The notes under the pieces: generated by a model
Told to the model about the DNA's origin: nothing
What the model saw: only the letters and a program-made list of their open reading frames with translations
Database searches by the model: none
Translations under genes and position numbers: made by a program
Assembly: GCA_964619265.1 (NCBI GenBank)
Contig: CAZUCE010000013.1
Span: 1 to 64,000 of the forward strand
From: CAZUCE01 sp964619265
GTDB taxonomy: Bacteria > Planctomycetota > UBA1135 > GCA-002686595
Length of the DNA: 64,000 nt
Direction: 5' to 3'
Part shown: piece by piece, positions 42,696 to 51,732 of the stretch
Layout: every line of letters starts with the position of its first letter
Position numbering within the stretch: position 1 is the first letter of the stretch

Positions 42696-44369
42696 TTGAC
42701 CCCCACCACGACGGAATCGCCCGCCGCCCAGACGGACTTCACGGATTTCCGCACGCACCCCGAGCGCTACCGTCACTGGACGCTCACCAAGGAAGGGGAC
42801 GTCGCCACGTTGACCATGTCGGTCGACCCCGATGGCGGTCAAATGCCCGGCTACGAGCTCAAGCTCAACTCCTACGACCTAGGCGTGGACATCGAGCTAG
42901 CCGACTCGATCGACCGGCTGCGCTTCGAGCACCCCGAAGTTCGCGCCGTCGTAGTCACCGGGGGCCTGGACCGCGTGTTCTGCGCAGGCGCCAACATCAC
43001 GATGCTGGGCGCCAGTCCCCACGCCTTCAAAGTCAACTTCTGCAAGTTCACGAACGAAACGCGTGTCGGCATCGAAGACGCCAGTGAGAATTCCGGCAAG
43101 CGCTTCCTCGCCGCCCTCAATGGAACCGCTTCGGGCGGCGGCTACGAGTTGGCCCTGGCCTGCGACAAGATTCTGCTGGTCGACGACCGCAACAGTGCGG
43201 TCAGCTTCCCCGAGCTCCCCCTGCTTGGGGTGTTGCCCGGTACGGGCGGGCTGACCCGCATTGCCGAGAAGCGCAAAATTCGTCGCGATCGCAACGACGT
43301 CTTCTCGACCCTGGCCGAGGGCATCAAGGGCAAGCGTGCGGTGAAGTGGAACCTGGTCGATCGCATCGCTCCGCTTTCGAAGTGGGAGGCCGCAGTCAAC
43401 GAAATGGCTGGCGAGCTAGCCGAAGAGGTTCCGCCCCGCAGCGATGCGAAGGGAATCGAACTCAAGCCTGTCCAATACGAAGAGTCCGCAAGCGGCTCAC
43501 GCAAGTACCAGAACACCGAACTCACAATCTCGGACAATGGCCGAGTTGCTGAGATCACCCTCGAATTGCCCGCCGATGTCGGCCCAAAGTCGGCCGTCGA
43601 AGCCCACGCCGAAGGCTCCGATTGGTGGCTGTTCCGCAGTTTCCGCGAGCTGGACGACGCGCTCTGTCACCTCCGCCTGAACCTCCCGGAGGTCGCGCTG
43701 ATGCTGATCCGAGTGAAGGGCGAGCTGGCCGTGGCCAAAGCAGCCGACGCTCTACTTGCGGACGAGCACTGGTTCACCCACGAGGTACGTCACGCCATCA
43801 AGCGCATCCTCAAGCGCTTTGAAAACACCTCGAAGAGCTCCTACGCGCTCGGAGACGCCGGCACCGCGTTCGGCGGCGTGTTCTTCGAACTCGCTCTCGC
43901 CTGCGACCGTCAGTATTTGCTCGACGACCCGGAGGCTCCCACCAAGATCGCCCTGGGCGACGCTTCCAGGGGTTCGTTCCCCATGTGCAATGGGCTGACC
44001 CGCCTGGAGACCCGTTTCCTGGGCGAGCCAGGCGCCACCGAGGCTGCCCTGGCCCGAGCGGGTGAGGACCTCGAACCTTCGGACGCCGACGACCTTGGCC
44101 TGTGCACTTCGGCCCCCGATGAGATCGACTGGGACGACGAGGTTCGTCTCGCGATCGAAGAGCGCCAGTCCTATTCACCGGACGCTCTGACCGGCATGGA
44201 GCAAAACCTCCGTTTTGCTGGTCCGGAAACCATGGAGACCAAGATCTTCGGCCGCTTGACCGCCTGGCAAAACTGGATTTTCCAGCGCCCCAACGCGGTC
44301 GGTGAGCGCGGAGCTCTCAAGTGTTACGGAACACCCAACGCGCCAGAGTTCGACTACAAGCGCACCTGA
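42696..44369 (+). CDS. boxC: Benzoyl-CoA-dihydrodiol lyase BoxC
   Basis: 557 residues from TTG 42696, supported by GAGAGGAG 6 nt upstream; this equals the usual BoxC length. Two crotonase-fold halves are visible. The first has VRAVVVTGGLDRVFCAGANI, LNGTASGGGYELALACDKIL and PLLGVLPGTGGLTR. The second has LADEHWFTHEVRHAIKRILK, GTAFGGVFFELALACDRQYL and GFPMCNG-like GSFPMCNGLTRL. BoxC opens the ring of 2,3-epoxybenzoyl-CoA by hydrolysis, releasing formate and 3,4-didehydroadipyl-CoA semialdehyde in the cytoplasm. boxB follows after 78 bp, and boxR is divergent. The semialdehyde dehydrogenase boxD is not here. Confidence 0.95.
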   Translation: MTPTTTESPAAQTDFTDFRTHPERYRHWTLTKEGDVATLTMSVDPDGGQMPGYELKLNSYDLGVDIELADSIDRLRFEHPEVRAVVVTGGLDRVFCAGANITMLGASPHAFKVNFCKFTNETRVGIEDASENSGKRFLAALNGTASGGGYELALACDKILLVDDRNSAVSFPELPLLGVLPGTGGLTRIAEKRKIRRDRNDVFSTLAEGIKGKRAVKWNLVDRIAPLSKWEAAVNEMAGELAEEVPPRSDAKGIELKPVQYEESASGSRKYQNTELTISDNGRVAEITLELPADVGPKSAVEAHAEGSDWWLFRSFRELDDALCHLRLNLPEVALMLIRVKGELAVAKAADALLADEHWFTHEVRHAIKRILKRFENTSKSSYALGDAGTAFGGVFFELALACDRQYLLDDPEAPTKIALGDASRGSFPMCNGLTRLETRFLGEPGATEAALARAGEDLEPSDADDLGLCTSAPDEIDWDDEVRLAIEERQSYSPDALTGMEQNLRFAGPETMETKIFGRLTAWQNWIFQRPNAVGERGALKCYGTPNAPEFDYKRT

Positions 44370-44447
44370 TCTGGCCTCGCTCGTCCGAACACTTTCTTCC
44401 CGCACGATTCACCGAGTCCTCCTCTTCTCTGACCCCCCTTCGAAACC

Positions 44448-45857
44448 ATGGCAGGCATCGACTACAGCCAGAAGATCCCGAACAACGTCGACCTCAAGTC
44501 CGACAAGCGCCTGCAGCGCGCGCTCGAGTCTTGGCAGCCGCACTTCCTTGATTGGTGGGGTGACATGGGTCCGACCGATTTCAATGAGAAGGACGTGTAC
44601 CTGAGAACGGCCGTCGGCGTCGACGCCAAGGGTTGGGCGCACTACGACTACGTCGCCATGCCCGACTACCGCTGGGGGATCTTTCTCGAGCCCAAGCAGG
44701 CCGACAAGAAGATCGGATTCGGCGATCACTTCGGCGAAGACGCCTGGGAACAGGTGCCCGGTGAATACCGCAACTGGCTGCGCCGCTTGATTGTGACCCA
44801 GGGTGATACCGAGCCGGCTTCCGTCGAACAGCAACGGCTCCTGGGGCACACCGCTCCGTCCCTGTACGACCTGCGAAACCTGTTCCAAGTCAACGTGGAA
44901 GAAGGTCGCCACCTGTGGGCCATGGTTTACCTACTCCACGGGTACTTCGGGAAAGACGGTCGCGAAGAAGCCGAAGAGCTTCTCGAACGCCAGAGTGGCA
45001 ATGCGGACAGCCCGCGCATCCTGCAGACCTTCAACGAGCCCTGCGAGGACTGGCTGTCCTTCCTGTGCTTCACGATGTTCACCGACCGCGACGGCAAGTT
45101 CCAGCTGCTGAGCTTGGCCGAGTCCGGCTTCGACCCCCTGGCTCGCACTTGTCGCTTCATGCTGACCGAGGAAGCTCATCACATGTTCGTGGGTCAAACC
45201 GGCGTCGGTCGCGTCATCGAACGCACCTGCCAGGTTCTCTCCGAGGGCAAAGATCCCCGCGAAGAAGGTGCCATTCCCCCGGAGATCATTCAGAAGTACA
45301 TCAACTTTTGGTCCTCCTCTTCGACCGACTTGTTTGGCTCCGAAGTCAGCTCGAACGCTGCCAATTTCTTCCGAGCTGGCCTCAAGGGTCGGGCATTCGA
45401 GAGCAAGCAAGAAGATCACAAGGCGCTGGAGGGGATCTACAACCTGGATATCCTCACCGACAGTGGAAGCCTCGGCACCGAGGAAATCCCCCTTCGCAAC
45501 GCCATGAACGAAGTCCTGCGCGATGCCTATGTCGCGGACAACGAGAAGGGCATTGCGTACTGGAACCGGATCACCGAGCGCTACAACGTGGATTGGCGCG
45601 TGTCCCTGCCCAACCGCCGCTTCAACCGCTCGGTGGGTCTCTACGCCGGCACCCATTTCGATCTCGAAGGCAACCCGATCAGCGAGGAAGAGTGGGAACG
45701 CAACGCCACCACCTGGCTGCCGACAGCCGAAGACAAGGCCTACGTCAAGAGCCTGATGCAGCCTTGCCTCGAGCCCGGCAAGATCGCTAGCTGGATCGCC
45801 CCGCCAGCCAAGGGCGTCAACAGCCAGCCCGCCGAATTCGAGTACGTCCGCCTGTAA
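44448..45857 (+). CDS. boxB: Benzoyl-CoA 2,3-epoxidase oxygenase subunit BoxB
   Basis: 469 residues, the family length. It is the diiron oxygenase that epoxidises benzoyl-CoA with O2. The candidate iron ligands are all present in the expected order: Glu122 (TQGDTEPAS), Glu152 and His155 (VEEGRHLW), Asp213 (FTDRDGKF), Glu242 and His245 (TEEAHHMF). This gives two E-x-x-H pairs. Electrons normally come from BoxA, an FAD and [4Fe-4S] reductase, which is not in the window. It is probably co-transcribed with boxC. A weak hairpin with a T-tract follows at 45911-45928. Confidence 0.96.
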   Translation: MAGIDYSQKIPNNVDLKSDKRLQRALESWQPHFLDWWGDMGPTDFNEKDVYLRTAVGVDAKGWAHYDYVAMPDYRWGIFLEPKQADKKIGFGDHFGEDAWEQVPGEYRNWLRRLIVTQGDTEPASVEQQRLLGHTAPSLYDLRNLFQVNVEEGRHLWAMVYLLHGYFGKDGREEAEELLERQSGNADSPRILQTFNEPCEDWLSFLCFTMFTDRDGKFQLLSLAESGFDPLARTCRFMLTEEAHHMFVGQTGVGRVIERTCQVLSEGKDPREEGAIPPEIIQKYINFWSSSSTDLFGSEVSSNAANFFRAGLKGRAFESKQEDHKALEGIYNLDILTDSGSLGTEEIPLRNAMNEVLRDAYVADNEKGIAYWNRITERYNVDWRVSLPNRRFNRSVGLYAGTHFDLEGNPISEEEWERNATTWLPTAEDKAYVKSLMQPCLEPGKIASWIAPPAKGVNSQPAEFEYVRL

Positions 45858-45910
45858 GGCCGAGCGAAGCTCGACTCCCTCGAGGTCCAAAGCTCCCGGC
45901 CAGAGGCCGT

Positions 45911-45928
45911 GGGCTGCGGGCCCTTTTT
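45911..45928 (+). terminator. Weak terminator after boxB
   Basis: GGGC and GCCC pair around TGCGG and are followed by five T residues (45924-45928). The stem is short, so readthrough into the lipoprotein gene is possible. Confidence 0.45.
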
Positions 45929-46165
45929 GTGGACACGCCCTTTGCCCTGCCAGCGCGCCTGCCGGCCTGCGGAATGCAGACCACCTGCAATCCTGGCGTT
46001 TTCCAGCAAACCGGCTCCAGCTCCACAGCCCCCCCCACCGAATAGGGTGCCTGGAGATGAGTCGGGCGGCAGGGGATCGCAGCTAGGGAATTTTCATGCG
46101 CTCGGGGGGAGTGCAAACCCTGGTGAGGATGCGCGAAGCGCCGCCCACGGGAAGGGGCCCACGGG
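45929..46165. other. Leader region of the first large lipoprotein
   Basis: About 240 bp without a credible gene. It probably holds the promoter of the lipoprotein gene. No palindrome like the one upstream of boxR is present. Confidence 0.4.
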
Positions 46166-48724
46166 ATGTTGAATAGAATGCGCGAAGGACGCGGTGACTG
46201 GAGCCGTGTAGGACGAGCCAGTGTGCTGGCATCGGTCGTAACTCTCGCGGCTTGCAGTGGCGAGTCGCAAGCCAGTGGCCCAGCTCCCGGAGCAGCCTCG
46301 GTCGAAGCGTCGGAAGCGAAGTCCACCGGGTCGATCGCTGAGATTGTCGCGCGGCTAGAGACCGCAGCTCCCGAAGAGTCCAAGTTCCGCTTGCACGGTA
46401 CGGTTCCCGTGCCTCCTGGAACGATCTTCTCGAATTCCGCGGCCATGCATCTGGCGATCGTGGATTCAAACGGACAACCCGTCGAGACCCAAGTCGAGGT
46501 GGTCAGCCGTTATGCGGACGAAAACTCCGGGGCGGACGTGGTCGAGGTCATCGCAACGGTGACCCGCCCCAGCGGAGCAAAAGCAGGCGACCGCTTGCAG
46601 TACGACCTTTGCCGCTTGACGGTGCCGGTCCAGCAAGCGCAGACCCCAGCGGACGCGGTTTCCGCTCTAAAAAGCGGCGCCACGCAGCTTCACCCCAAGG
46701 TCGAAGAGCTGCTCTCGAACCCCTTTTCCATTGGTTTCCGTAGCCGCGACGTGTTTGGGAATCCCTACTTCCACATGCCGCTGGAAGCCCAAAATCACGC
46801 CAAAGTGCTGCGTCATGGCCCCGAGGCCACGCAGGTCCGCAGCTACAACGTGATGTGGCCATCGAAGTTCAAAGTGGGAGCCACCGGCCCCATGCCGCAC
46901 TTGTTTGGAATGCACACCTACGTGACGGCTTTTCGAGACTCCGAGGTGATGCTCGTGGACTTGCGCGTTCACAACGGCTTCGCGAACACCGAGTCCAATA
47001 GCCAACTGGACGACCCGATCAACCGCATCTACTTCGACGGACTCGACTTCGGCGTTCCGCCGGGGTGGTCGGTCGTGCAAGCGTTCGAGGATCCGGGTTT
47101 TGGAACCCCGAAAGCCGAAGGCGGCTACCGCGTGTTCCCTCTGATCGATCGCAACGAAGACGGCACGATGCATGTGATGCCGATGGGTGGGCAAACCGTT
47201 CGGCGATTGGCCATCTGCCCCGCGGGTAAGGAACCCCAGGCGCGGCGCCTGCTCGAACAGGAAGGTCTGGCCTTTGCCGTAGACGGCATCGATCAAGAAT
47301 CCGGCGACCGGCTTTGGTCCTGGTCGAACCCGGAGACCGCCCGCTACTTGCCTCAGAACTTCCCGCTTCCGAGCCTAGACCACGTCGGGCTCGGCTACCT
47401 GCGCGCGGTCCACGAGGCAGAAGTAAGCAACATGGCCGGTGAAGTCGCCAGTGGAGGCGTGAACATGGGCTACCCGCTCCAAAGCGGCAAGCTCGGTTGG
47501 GCGCATCCTTTCGGGGTGGCCTACGGTGGCATGACAGGAGGCGACGAAATCCACTTGTTCGAAGGGGTCGACGTGGTTCAAGCCGCCAGTATCGACGGGT
47601 ATCGCAAGCTGCAACTGACCCACCGGCTTCACACCGATCGCCAACCCAACGTGCTGTACCGGCGCGACGGAGATCACGCGAGTCTGTGGGATTGGTACGT
47701 CGAGAACGGCGAAAAGAGTTACATCCCGATGACGTTCTATATGAAGATCGTCAACGGCAACGACCCGATTGGCATTACGACGGCGCCGACGGTCCACGTT
47801 GAGGCGGCGAAGGAGCTGGAGAAGGTCCCGGCCTACGAGCAGCAGTTGCTGAGCTTCGAGTCGCACGACCTCCAGCACCTGATTCGCTACACCCGAGCGC
47901 CCAAGGCTCTGGCTTGGATCGGAAACGACCGCTTGGCGATCGACGACCTGTTTGCCCAGGCCGAGCTGGTGCGGCTCTCCTATCACCCCTACTTTTCAGA
48001 CCCGTGGGGCAGCAACATGACCGTCACCGGTCTGCGGGCCGACATGGAACAGGCCAAAATGAACCCGGGCGGAGCGGTCGACTTCGGCCGTGGCGAGGGT
48101 TGGGCCACCGATACTCGGGTCGCCGCCTACGCGTTGGCCAACGACGAGTGGCGCGACGGTGAGTTGCCGATGCTCGAGGACATCGTCAAGATGCTTGCGG
48201 CGGCTCAAACGCCTTGCAACGGGCACATCATGGCGTTTTGGAGTTCCAAGATTCTTGACGGCCAATGGCGTGTGGCCCAAGCCTACGAAACCTCGATTGT
48301 CGACAACGGAATCCGGGGCCTGCTGGAGACCGCCCTGCGCGGAAAATCCGAGGGCCTGACCGCGCTCACCGAAGAAGTGTTGCGGGATCACTACTATGGC
48401 TTCATCGGCCCAACCGCCTGGAGCACGACCTTGAACGGGCCCGTCGAGCAGTACGCCGTCGCCCCGTTGGGTGATCAAAGTACGCCCTATTGCGGACCGG
48501 AGCAGCAGCCGGCGAACGGGCAGTACCCGGGGATCAACGGCTACCAAACTTGGTGCACCCTGGGATTTGCTTACGACCTAACAAAGGACCCGATCTTCCT
48601 GCAGCGCGCCGAGCAGATGATCGGCGGCCCACTGTTTGAGAAGATGACTTCCGACGGGGTCGGCAACCTTCCGAACCGAGTCGCGCTGCTCAGCGTCGTT
48701 CAGAAGCTGAACGGAGTGCTGTGA
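46166..48724 (+). CDS. Large lipoprotein of unrecognised family (copy 1)
   Basis: 852 residues. The lipobox LAAC with Cys30 marks an exported lipoprotein; Met5 is an alternative start. The N-terminal half looks beta-rich (HLAIVDSNGQPVETQVEVVS, MLVDLRVHNGFANTESNSQL, VPPGWSVVQAFEDPGFGTP). From about residue 430 it becomes helical. Blocks shared exactly or nearly with the next gene include GKLGWAHPFGVAYGGMTGGD (about 440), HDLQHLIRYTR (about 566, an H-D-x-x-H) and VDFGRGEGWATDTRVAAYAL (about 638). The C-terminal helical part is reminiscent of (alpha/alpha)-toroid carbohydrate enzymes, but I cannot place it in a family. It follows boxB on the same strand. Function unknown. Confidence 0.85.
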   Translation: MLNRMREGRGDWSRVGRASVLASVVTLAACSGESQASGPAPGAASVEASEAKSTGSIAEIVARLETAAPEESKFRLHGTVPVPPGTIFSNSAAMHLAIVDSNGQPVETQVEVVSRYADENSGADVVEVIATVTRPSGAKAGDRLQYDLCRLTVPVQQAQTPADAVSALKSGATQLHPKVEELLSNPFSIGFRSRDVFGNPYFHMPLEAQNHAKVLRHGPEATQVRSYNVMWPSKFKVGATGPMPHLFGMHTYVTAFRDSEVMLVDLRVHNGFANTESNSQLDDPINRIYFDGLDFGVPPGWSVVQAFEDPGFGTPKAEGGYRVFPLIDRNEDGTMHVMPMGGQTVRRLAICPAGKEPQARRLLEQEGLAFAVDGIDQESGDRLWSWSNPETARYLPQNFPLPSLDHVGLGYLRAVHEAEVSNMAGEVASGGVNMGYPLQSGKLGWAHPFGVAYGGMTGGDEIHLFEGVDVVQAASIDGYRKLQLTHRLHTDRQPNVLYRRDGDHASLWDWYVENGEKSYIPMTFYMKIVNGNDPIGITTAPTVHVEAAKELEKVPAYEQQLLSFESHDLQHLIRYTRAPKALAWIGNDRLAIDDLFAQAELVRLSYHPYFSDPWGSNMTVTGLRADMEQAKMNPGGAVDFGRGEGWATDTRVAAYALANDEWRDGELPMLEDIVKMLAAAQTPCNGHIMAFWSSKILDGQWRVAQAYETSIVDNGIRGLLETALRGKSEGLTALTEEVLRDHYYGFIGPTAWSTTLNGPVEQYAVAPLGDQSTPYCGPEQQPANGQYPGINGYQTWCTLGFAYDLTKDPIFLQRAEQMIGGPLFEKMTSDGVGNLPNRVALLSVVQKLNGVL

Positions 48725-49106
48725 ACGAACGATCCTGAAGGGCCCAGCGGTTGCAGCCTTGCTGCGGTACCTTGCCCACTGAATCGGTCAACAGTCCGGT
48801 CAACCTCGGTTGCCCGGACTGTTTTGGTTGCCGGGCAGCCCTAAGGGAGCCCGCCCGAGGCCCAAGTCCCACCCGTGCTCCGGAAGAATTTCCCAATCTC
48901 CTTCGAGTGGGCTCGGGTCCGCAGCCGATGAGCCTTCTGGAAAGAGGACGTGAGGGAGTGTCCAGCGGTTGATCTAGGGGGACGACAGTTCGTGTCTCGG
49001 GCCGCTTCCACGAACGCGTGAGCGTCGGGATTCCGCCAAGGCTCCGCCTGCGGCGGCTCGGGCACGCGAACGGGCAGCCCTCGCTAGTCCATGAGGGGCT
49101 CCCACA
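48725..49106. other. Intergenic region between the two large lipoprotein genes
   Basis: 382 bp holding the terminator at 48790-48825 and, beyond it, presumably the promoter of copy 2. I see no gene and no duplicated promoter. Confidence 0.5.
48790..48825 (+). terminator. Strong terminator between the paralogues
   Basis: A 10-bp perfect stem (48790-48799 with 48814-48823) encloses a second perfect 5-bp stem CAACC/GGTTG, and a short T run (48822-48825) follows. It should separate transcription of the two lipoprotein genes. Confidence 0.85.
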
Positions 49107-51653
49107 TTGAATCAGCGTCGAAACACTCAGCGGCAGGTAACATCAATCCGAACGAGCAAGTCCTGGATCGCAACGGCCGGACTCCTCGGGCTCGCATCCT
49201 GCGGCCTCGAGCTCAGCGGCTTGGACCAGGATGACGCAGAGCCCACGACCGCTCCGCCCACCTACGAGATGAGCGCGGGCAACATCGTCGCGCGGCTCGA
49301 AGCTGCCGCTCCAGGAACCGATACCTTCCTGCTTCACGGGACCCTGCCTGTCCCCCCGGGTCTGTTCCTACCGGGAGCTACCAGCGTTCCGATCGCCGTC
49401 CTCGATAGCGATGGTGAACCGGTGCTGACCCAGGTGGAAACGGTCAGCCGCTACGCGAACACCGCAGATGGAGCCGACGTCATTGAGATCCTCGCTCAGG
49501 TCACGCGGCCGGAAGGAGCAGCGATTGGCGATCGGTTGACCTATGAGGTCACCGCGCTGGAGCAGCCGGTTCCGAAACCCAGCCCAATCTCAGGCGGCCT
49601 AGCTGCCCTGACTGAAGTCACCGGAAGCCTGCCCGGAAGCGTGGTGACGCTGCTGCAAAACCCGGAGTCTGTTGATTTGGTCGCGCGAGACGTCCACGGC
49701 AATGCCTATCGGGCGCAGCCGCTTGTGGACGGGGAAGCGCCCCGCTTGCTCCGCTATGGTTACAACCAAAGCCAGGTTGGAACGTACAACACCATGCTGC
49801 CCGCCGGTTCGGGAGCGGAATCCCTGCCGCACCTGTTCGGCGTACACGCCTACGTTTCGGCCCTGCGCGAAGAACCGCTCCTGCTGCTCGATCTTCGCAT
49901 CCACAACGGGTTCGCGAACACCGATGCAGACAGCGATATCGATGATGTCCTCGGCGAGGCCTACTTCGACAAGCTCGAGCTTCGCCTTCCGGCCGGCTGG
50001 TCGGTGATCCAGTGCTTCGAAGATTCCGGCTTGGGTACCCCTTACGGAGCCGGTGGACAGGCGGTGTTCCCCCTGGTTGGGCCCAACGCGGATGGCTCGA
50101 TGCACTTCATGCCGATGGGCGCCCAGATGGTCCGTCGGTTGGCTCTGTGCCCGGCCGGAGAGGAAGCCCGCGCCCGTGAAGTGCTCGCCCAAGAAGGCCT
50201 CGCATTTTCGGTTCCGGGCTTCGATCCGGTGAGCGAACAGGACGTTTGGTCCTGGTCCAATCCGGTCACTCCGCGCTTTCTCGTGCAGAACATGCGGCTG
50301 CCCGACCTGGAGCACACCAACCTGGCCTTTGTGCGGAACCTCCACGCCAGCCAGTTCCAAAATCTGCTCGGCAAGTTTGAAGTCGGCTTCGGAGACGGTG
50401 GCTACCCGTTGCAGAACGGCAAGCTGGGCTGGGCCCATCCCTTTGGTGTGGCCTATGGCGGCATGACCGGCGGCGATGAGATCCATCTGTTTGAAGGAGT
50501 CGATGCGGTCCAAGCCCGCAGCCTGGATGCCTACCGGAACTACCAGCTCATTCACCGCATGCACACCGACCGTCAGCCGAATGTGATGTACCGGCGTGAC
50601 GGCCAGCATGCTTCCCTGTGGGATTGGTTTGTCGACGACGGAGAGCACCAGTACGTGCCGTTGACCTTCTACATGAAGTACCTGAACGGGCCGGACCCTA
50701 TCGGGGTCTCCAGCCCGCCGAACGCGCACACCGAAGCGGTCGTCGCCGCCGGCAAGGTGCCGGACTACAAGGACACGCTCGCGAGCTACGATTCCCACGA
50801 TCTGCAGCACCTTATCCGCTACACACGCAGCCCCAAGGCTCTGGTGTGGATCGGCAACGATCAGCTGGCCAAGGACGACCTATTCGCCCAAGCCGAGCTT
50901 GTACGGCTGTCCTACCACCCGTACCCCTCGGATCCGTACGGGAACAAAACGGTCACGGGCATGCGGGCCGACATCGAGCAGACCGAAGACAATCCGGGCG
51001 GGGCCGTCGATTTCGGTCGCGGCGAAGGCTGGGCAACGGACACGCGGGTCGCGGCATACGCCTTGGCTGACGACGACTGGCGCGAAGGCGAATACCCGCA
51101 GCTCGAAGCACTCGCCACCATGCTGTCGAACGGCCAGGTTCCCTGCACCGGGCACATCATGGCGTTCTGGTCGTCCAAGGTCCTGGACGGTCAATTCCGC
51201 AGCGCCCAGGCTTACGAAACCTCGATTGTCGACAACAGCATCCGTGGAATGCTTGAGACGGCCTTTCGGGGGAAATCCGTGGGCATGACCGCTCTGACCG
51301 AGAACGTGCTGCGCCTCAACTACTACGGCTTTATCGCACCAACCGCCTGGAGTCCGGTGCATAACGGCCCGATCGAACAATACGCGGTCGCCCCCACCGA
51401 CGACTTGTCCGTTCCCTACTGCGGTTTGGCCCAACAGCCGACAGGCGGTCAGTTCGATGGAGTCAATAAGTACCAAACCTGGAGCACCCTGGGCTTTGCC
51501 TACCAGTTGACCGAGGATCCGATCTTCCTTCAGCGCGCCGAGCAGATGATCGGCGGCAATCTGCTCGAGAGCTTGATGAACGATGGCATCGACAACCTCC
51601 AGAACCGGGCGGCACTGCTGAGCGTGGTCCAAGAGCTCAACGGCGTGCTGTAG
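49107..51653 (+). CDS. Large lipoprotein of unrecognised family (copy 2)
   Basis: 848 residues from TTG 49107; a GAGGGG lies about 9 nt upstream. Lipobox LASC with Cys32. It is co-linear with copy 1 over its whole length: for example LLHGTLPVPPG against LHGTVPVPPG, MHFMPMGAQMVRRLALCPAG against MHVMPMGGQTVRRLAICPAG, and YETSIVDNSIRGMLETAFRG against YETSIVDNGIRGLLETALRG. The C-terminal 400 residues are the most similar. Differences are concentrated in the signal region and residues 60-180. This is a tandem duplication that has diverged, which suggests two related substrates or two conditions. No catalytic assignment is possible. Confidence 0.85.
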   Translation: MNQRRNTQRQVTSIRTSKSWIATAGLLGLASCGLELSGLDQDDAEPTTAPPTYEMSAGNIVARLEAAAPGTDTFLLHGTLPVPPGLFLPGATSVPIAVLDSDGEPVLTQVETVSRYANTADGADVIEILAQVTRPEGAAIGDRLTYEVTALEQPVPKPSPISGGLAALTEVTGSLPGSVVTLLQNPESVDLVARDVHGNAYRAQPLVDGEAPRLLRYGYNQSQVGTYNTMLPAGSGAESLPHLFGVHAYVSALREEPLLLLDLRIHNGFANTDADSDIDDVLGEAYFDKLELRLPAGWSVIQCFEDSGLGTPYGAGGQAVFPLVGPNADGSMHFMPMGAQMVRRLALCPAGEEARAREVLAQEGLAFSVPGFDPVSEQDVWSWSNPVTPRFLVQNMRLPDLEHTNLAFVRNLHASQFQNLLGKFEVGFGDGGYPLQNGKLGWAHPFGVAYGGMTGGDEIHLFEGVDAVQARSLDAYRNYQLIHRMHTDRQPNVMYRRDGQHASLWDWFVDDGEHQYVPLTFYMKYLNGPDPIGVSSPPNAHTEAVVAAGKVPDYKDTLASYDSHDLQHLIRYTRSPKALVWIGNDQLAKDDLFAQAELVRLSYHPYPSDPYGNKTVTGMRADIEQTEDNPGGAVDFGRGEGWATDTRVAAYALADDDWREGEYPQLEALATMLSNGQVPCTGHIMAFWSSKVLDGQFRSAQAYETSIVDNSIRGMLETAFRGKSVGMTALTENVLRLNYYGFIAPTAWSPVHNGPIEQYAVAPTDDLSVPYCGLAQQPTGGQFDGVNKYQTWSTLGFAYQLTEDPIFLQRAEQMIGGNLLESLMNDGIDNLQNRAALLSVVQELNGVL

Positions 51654-51732
51654 GGGCGGGACTTGTGGGATTCTGGCCGCCCCTGCTCCGCGGCTCGGTC
51701 TAGGATGTTGGCTCCCCCACCAGGAGCCCGAC

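Noticed and set aside
44931..45890. 319-codon open frame antisense to boxB
   Set aside because: BoxB is certain from its iron ligands, and the antisense frame is a by-product of GC-rich codon use.
49599..50810. 403-codon open frame antisense to the second large lipoprotein
   Set aside because: Same reason; the plus-strand frame has a lipobox and a close paralogue, so it is the coding strand.
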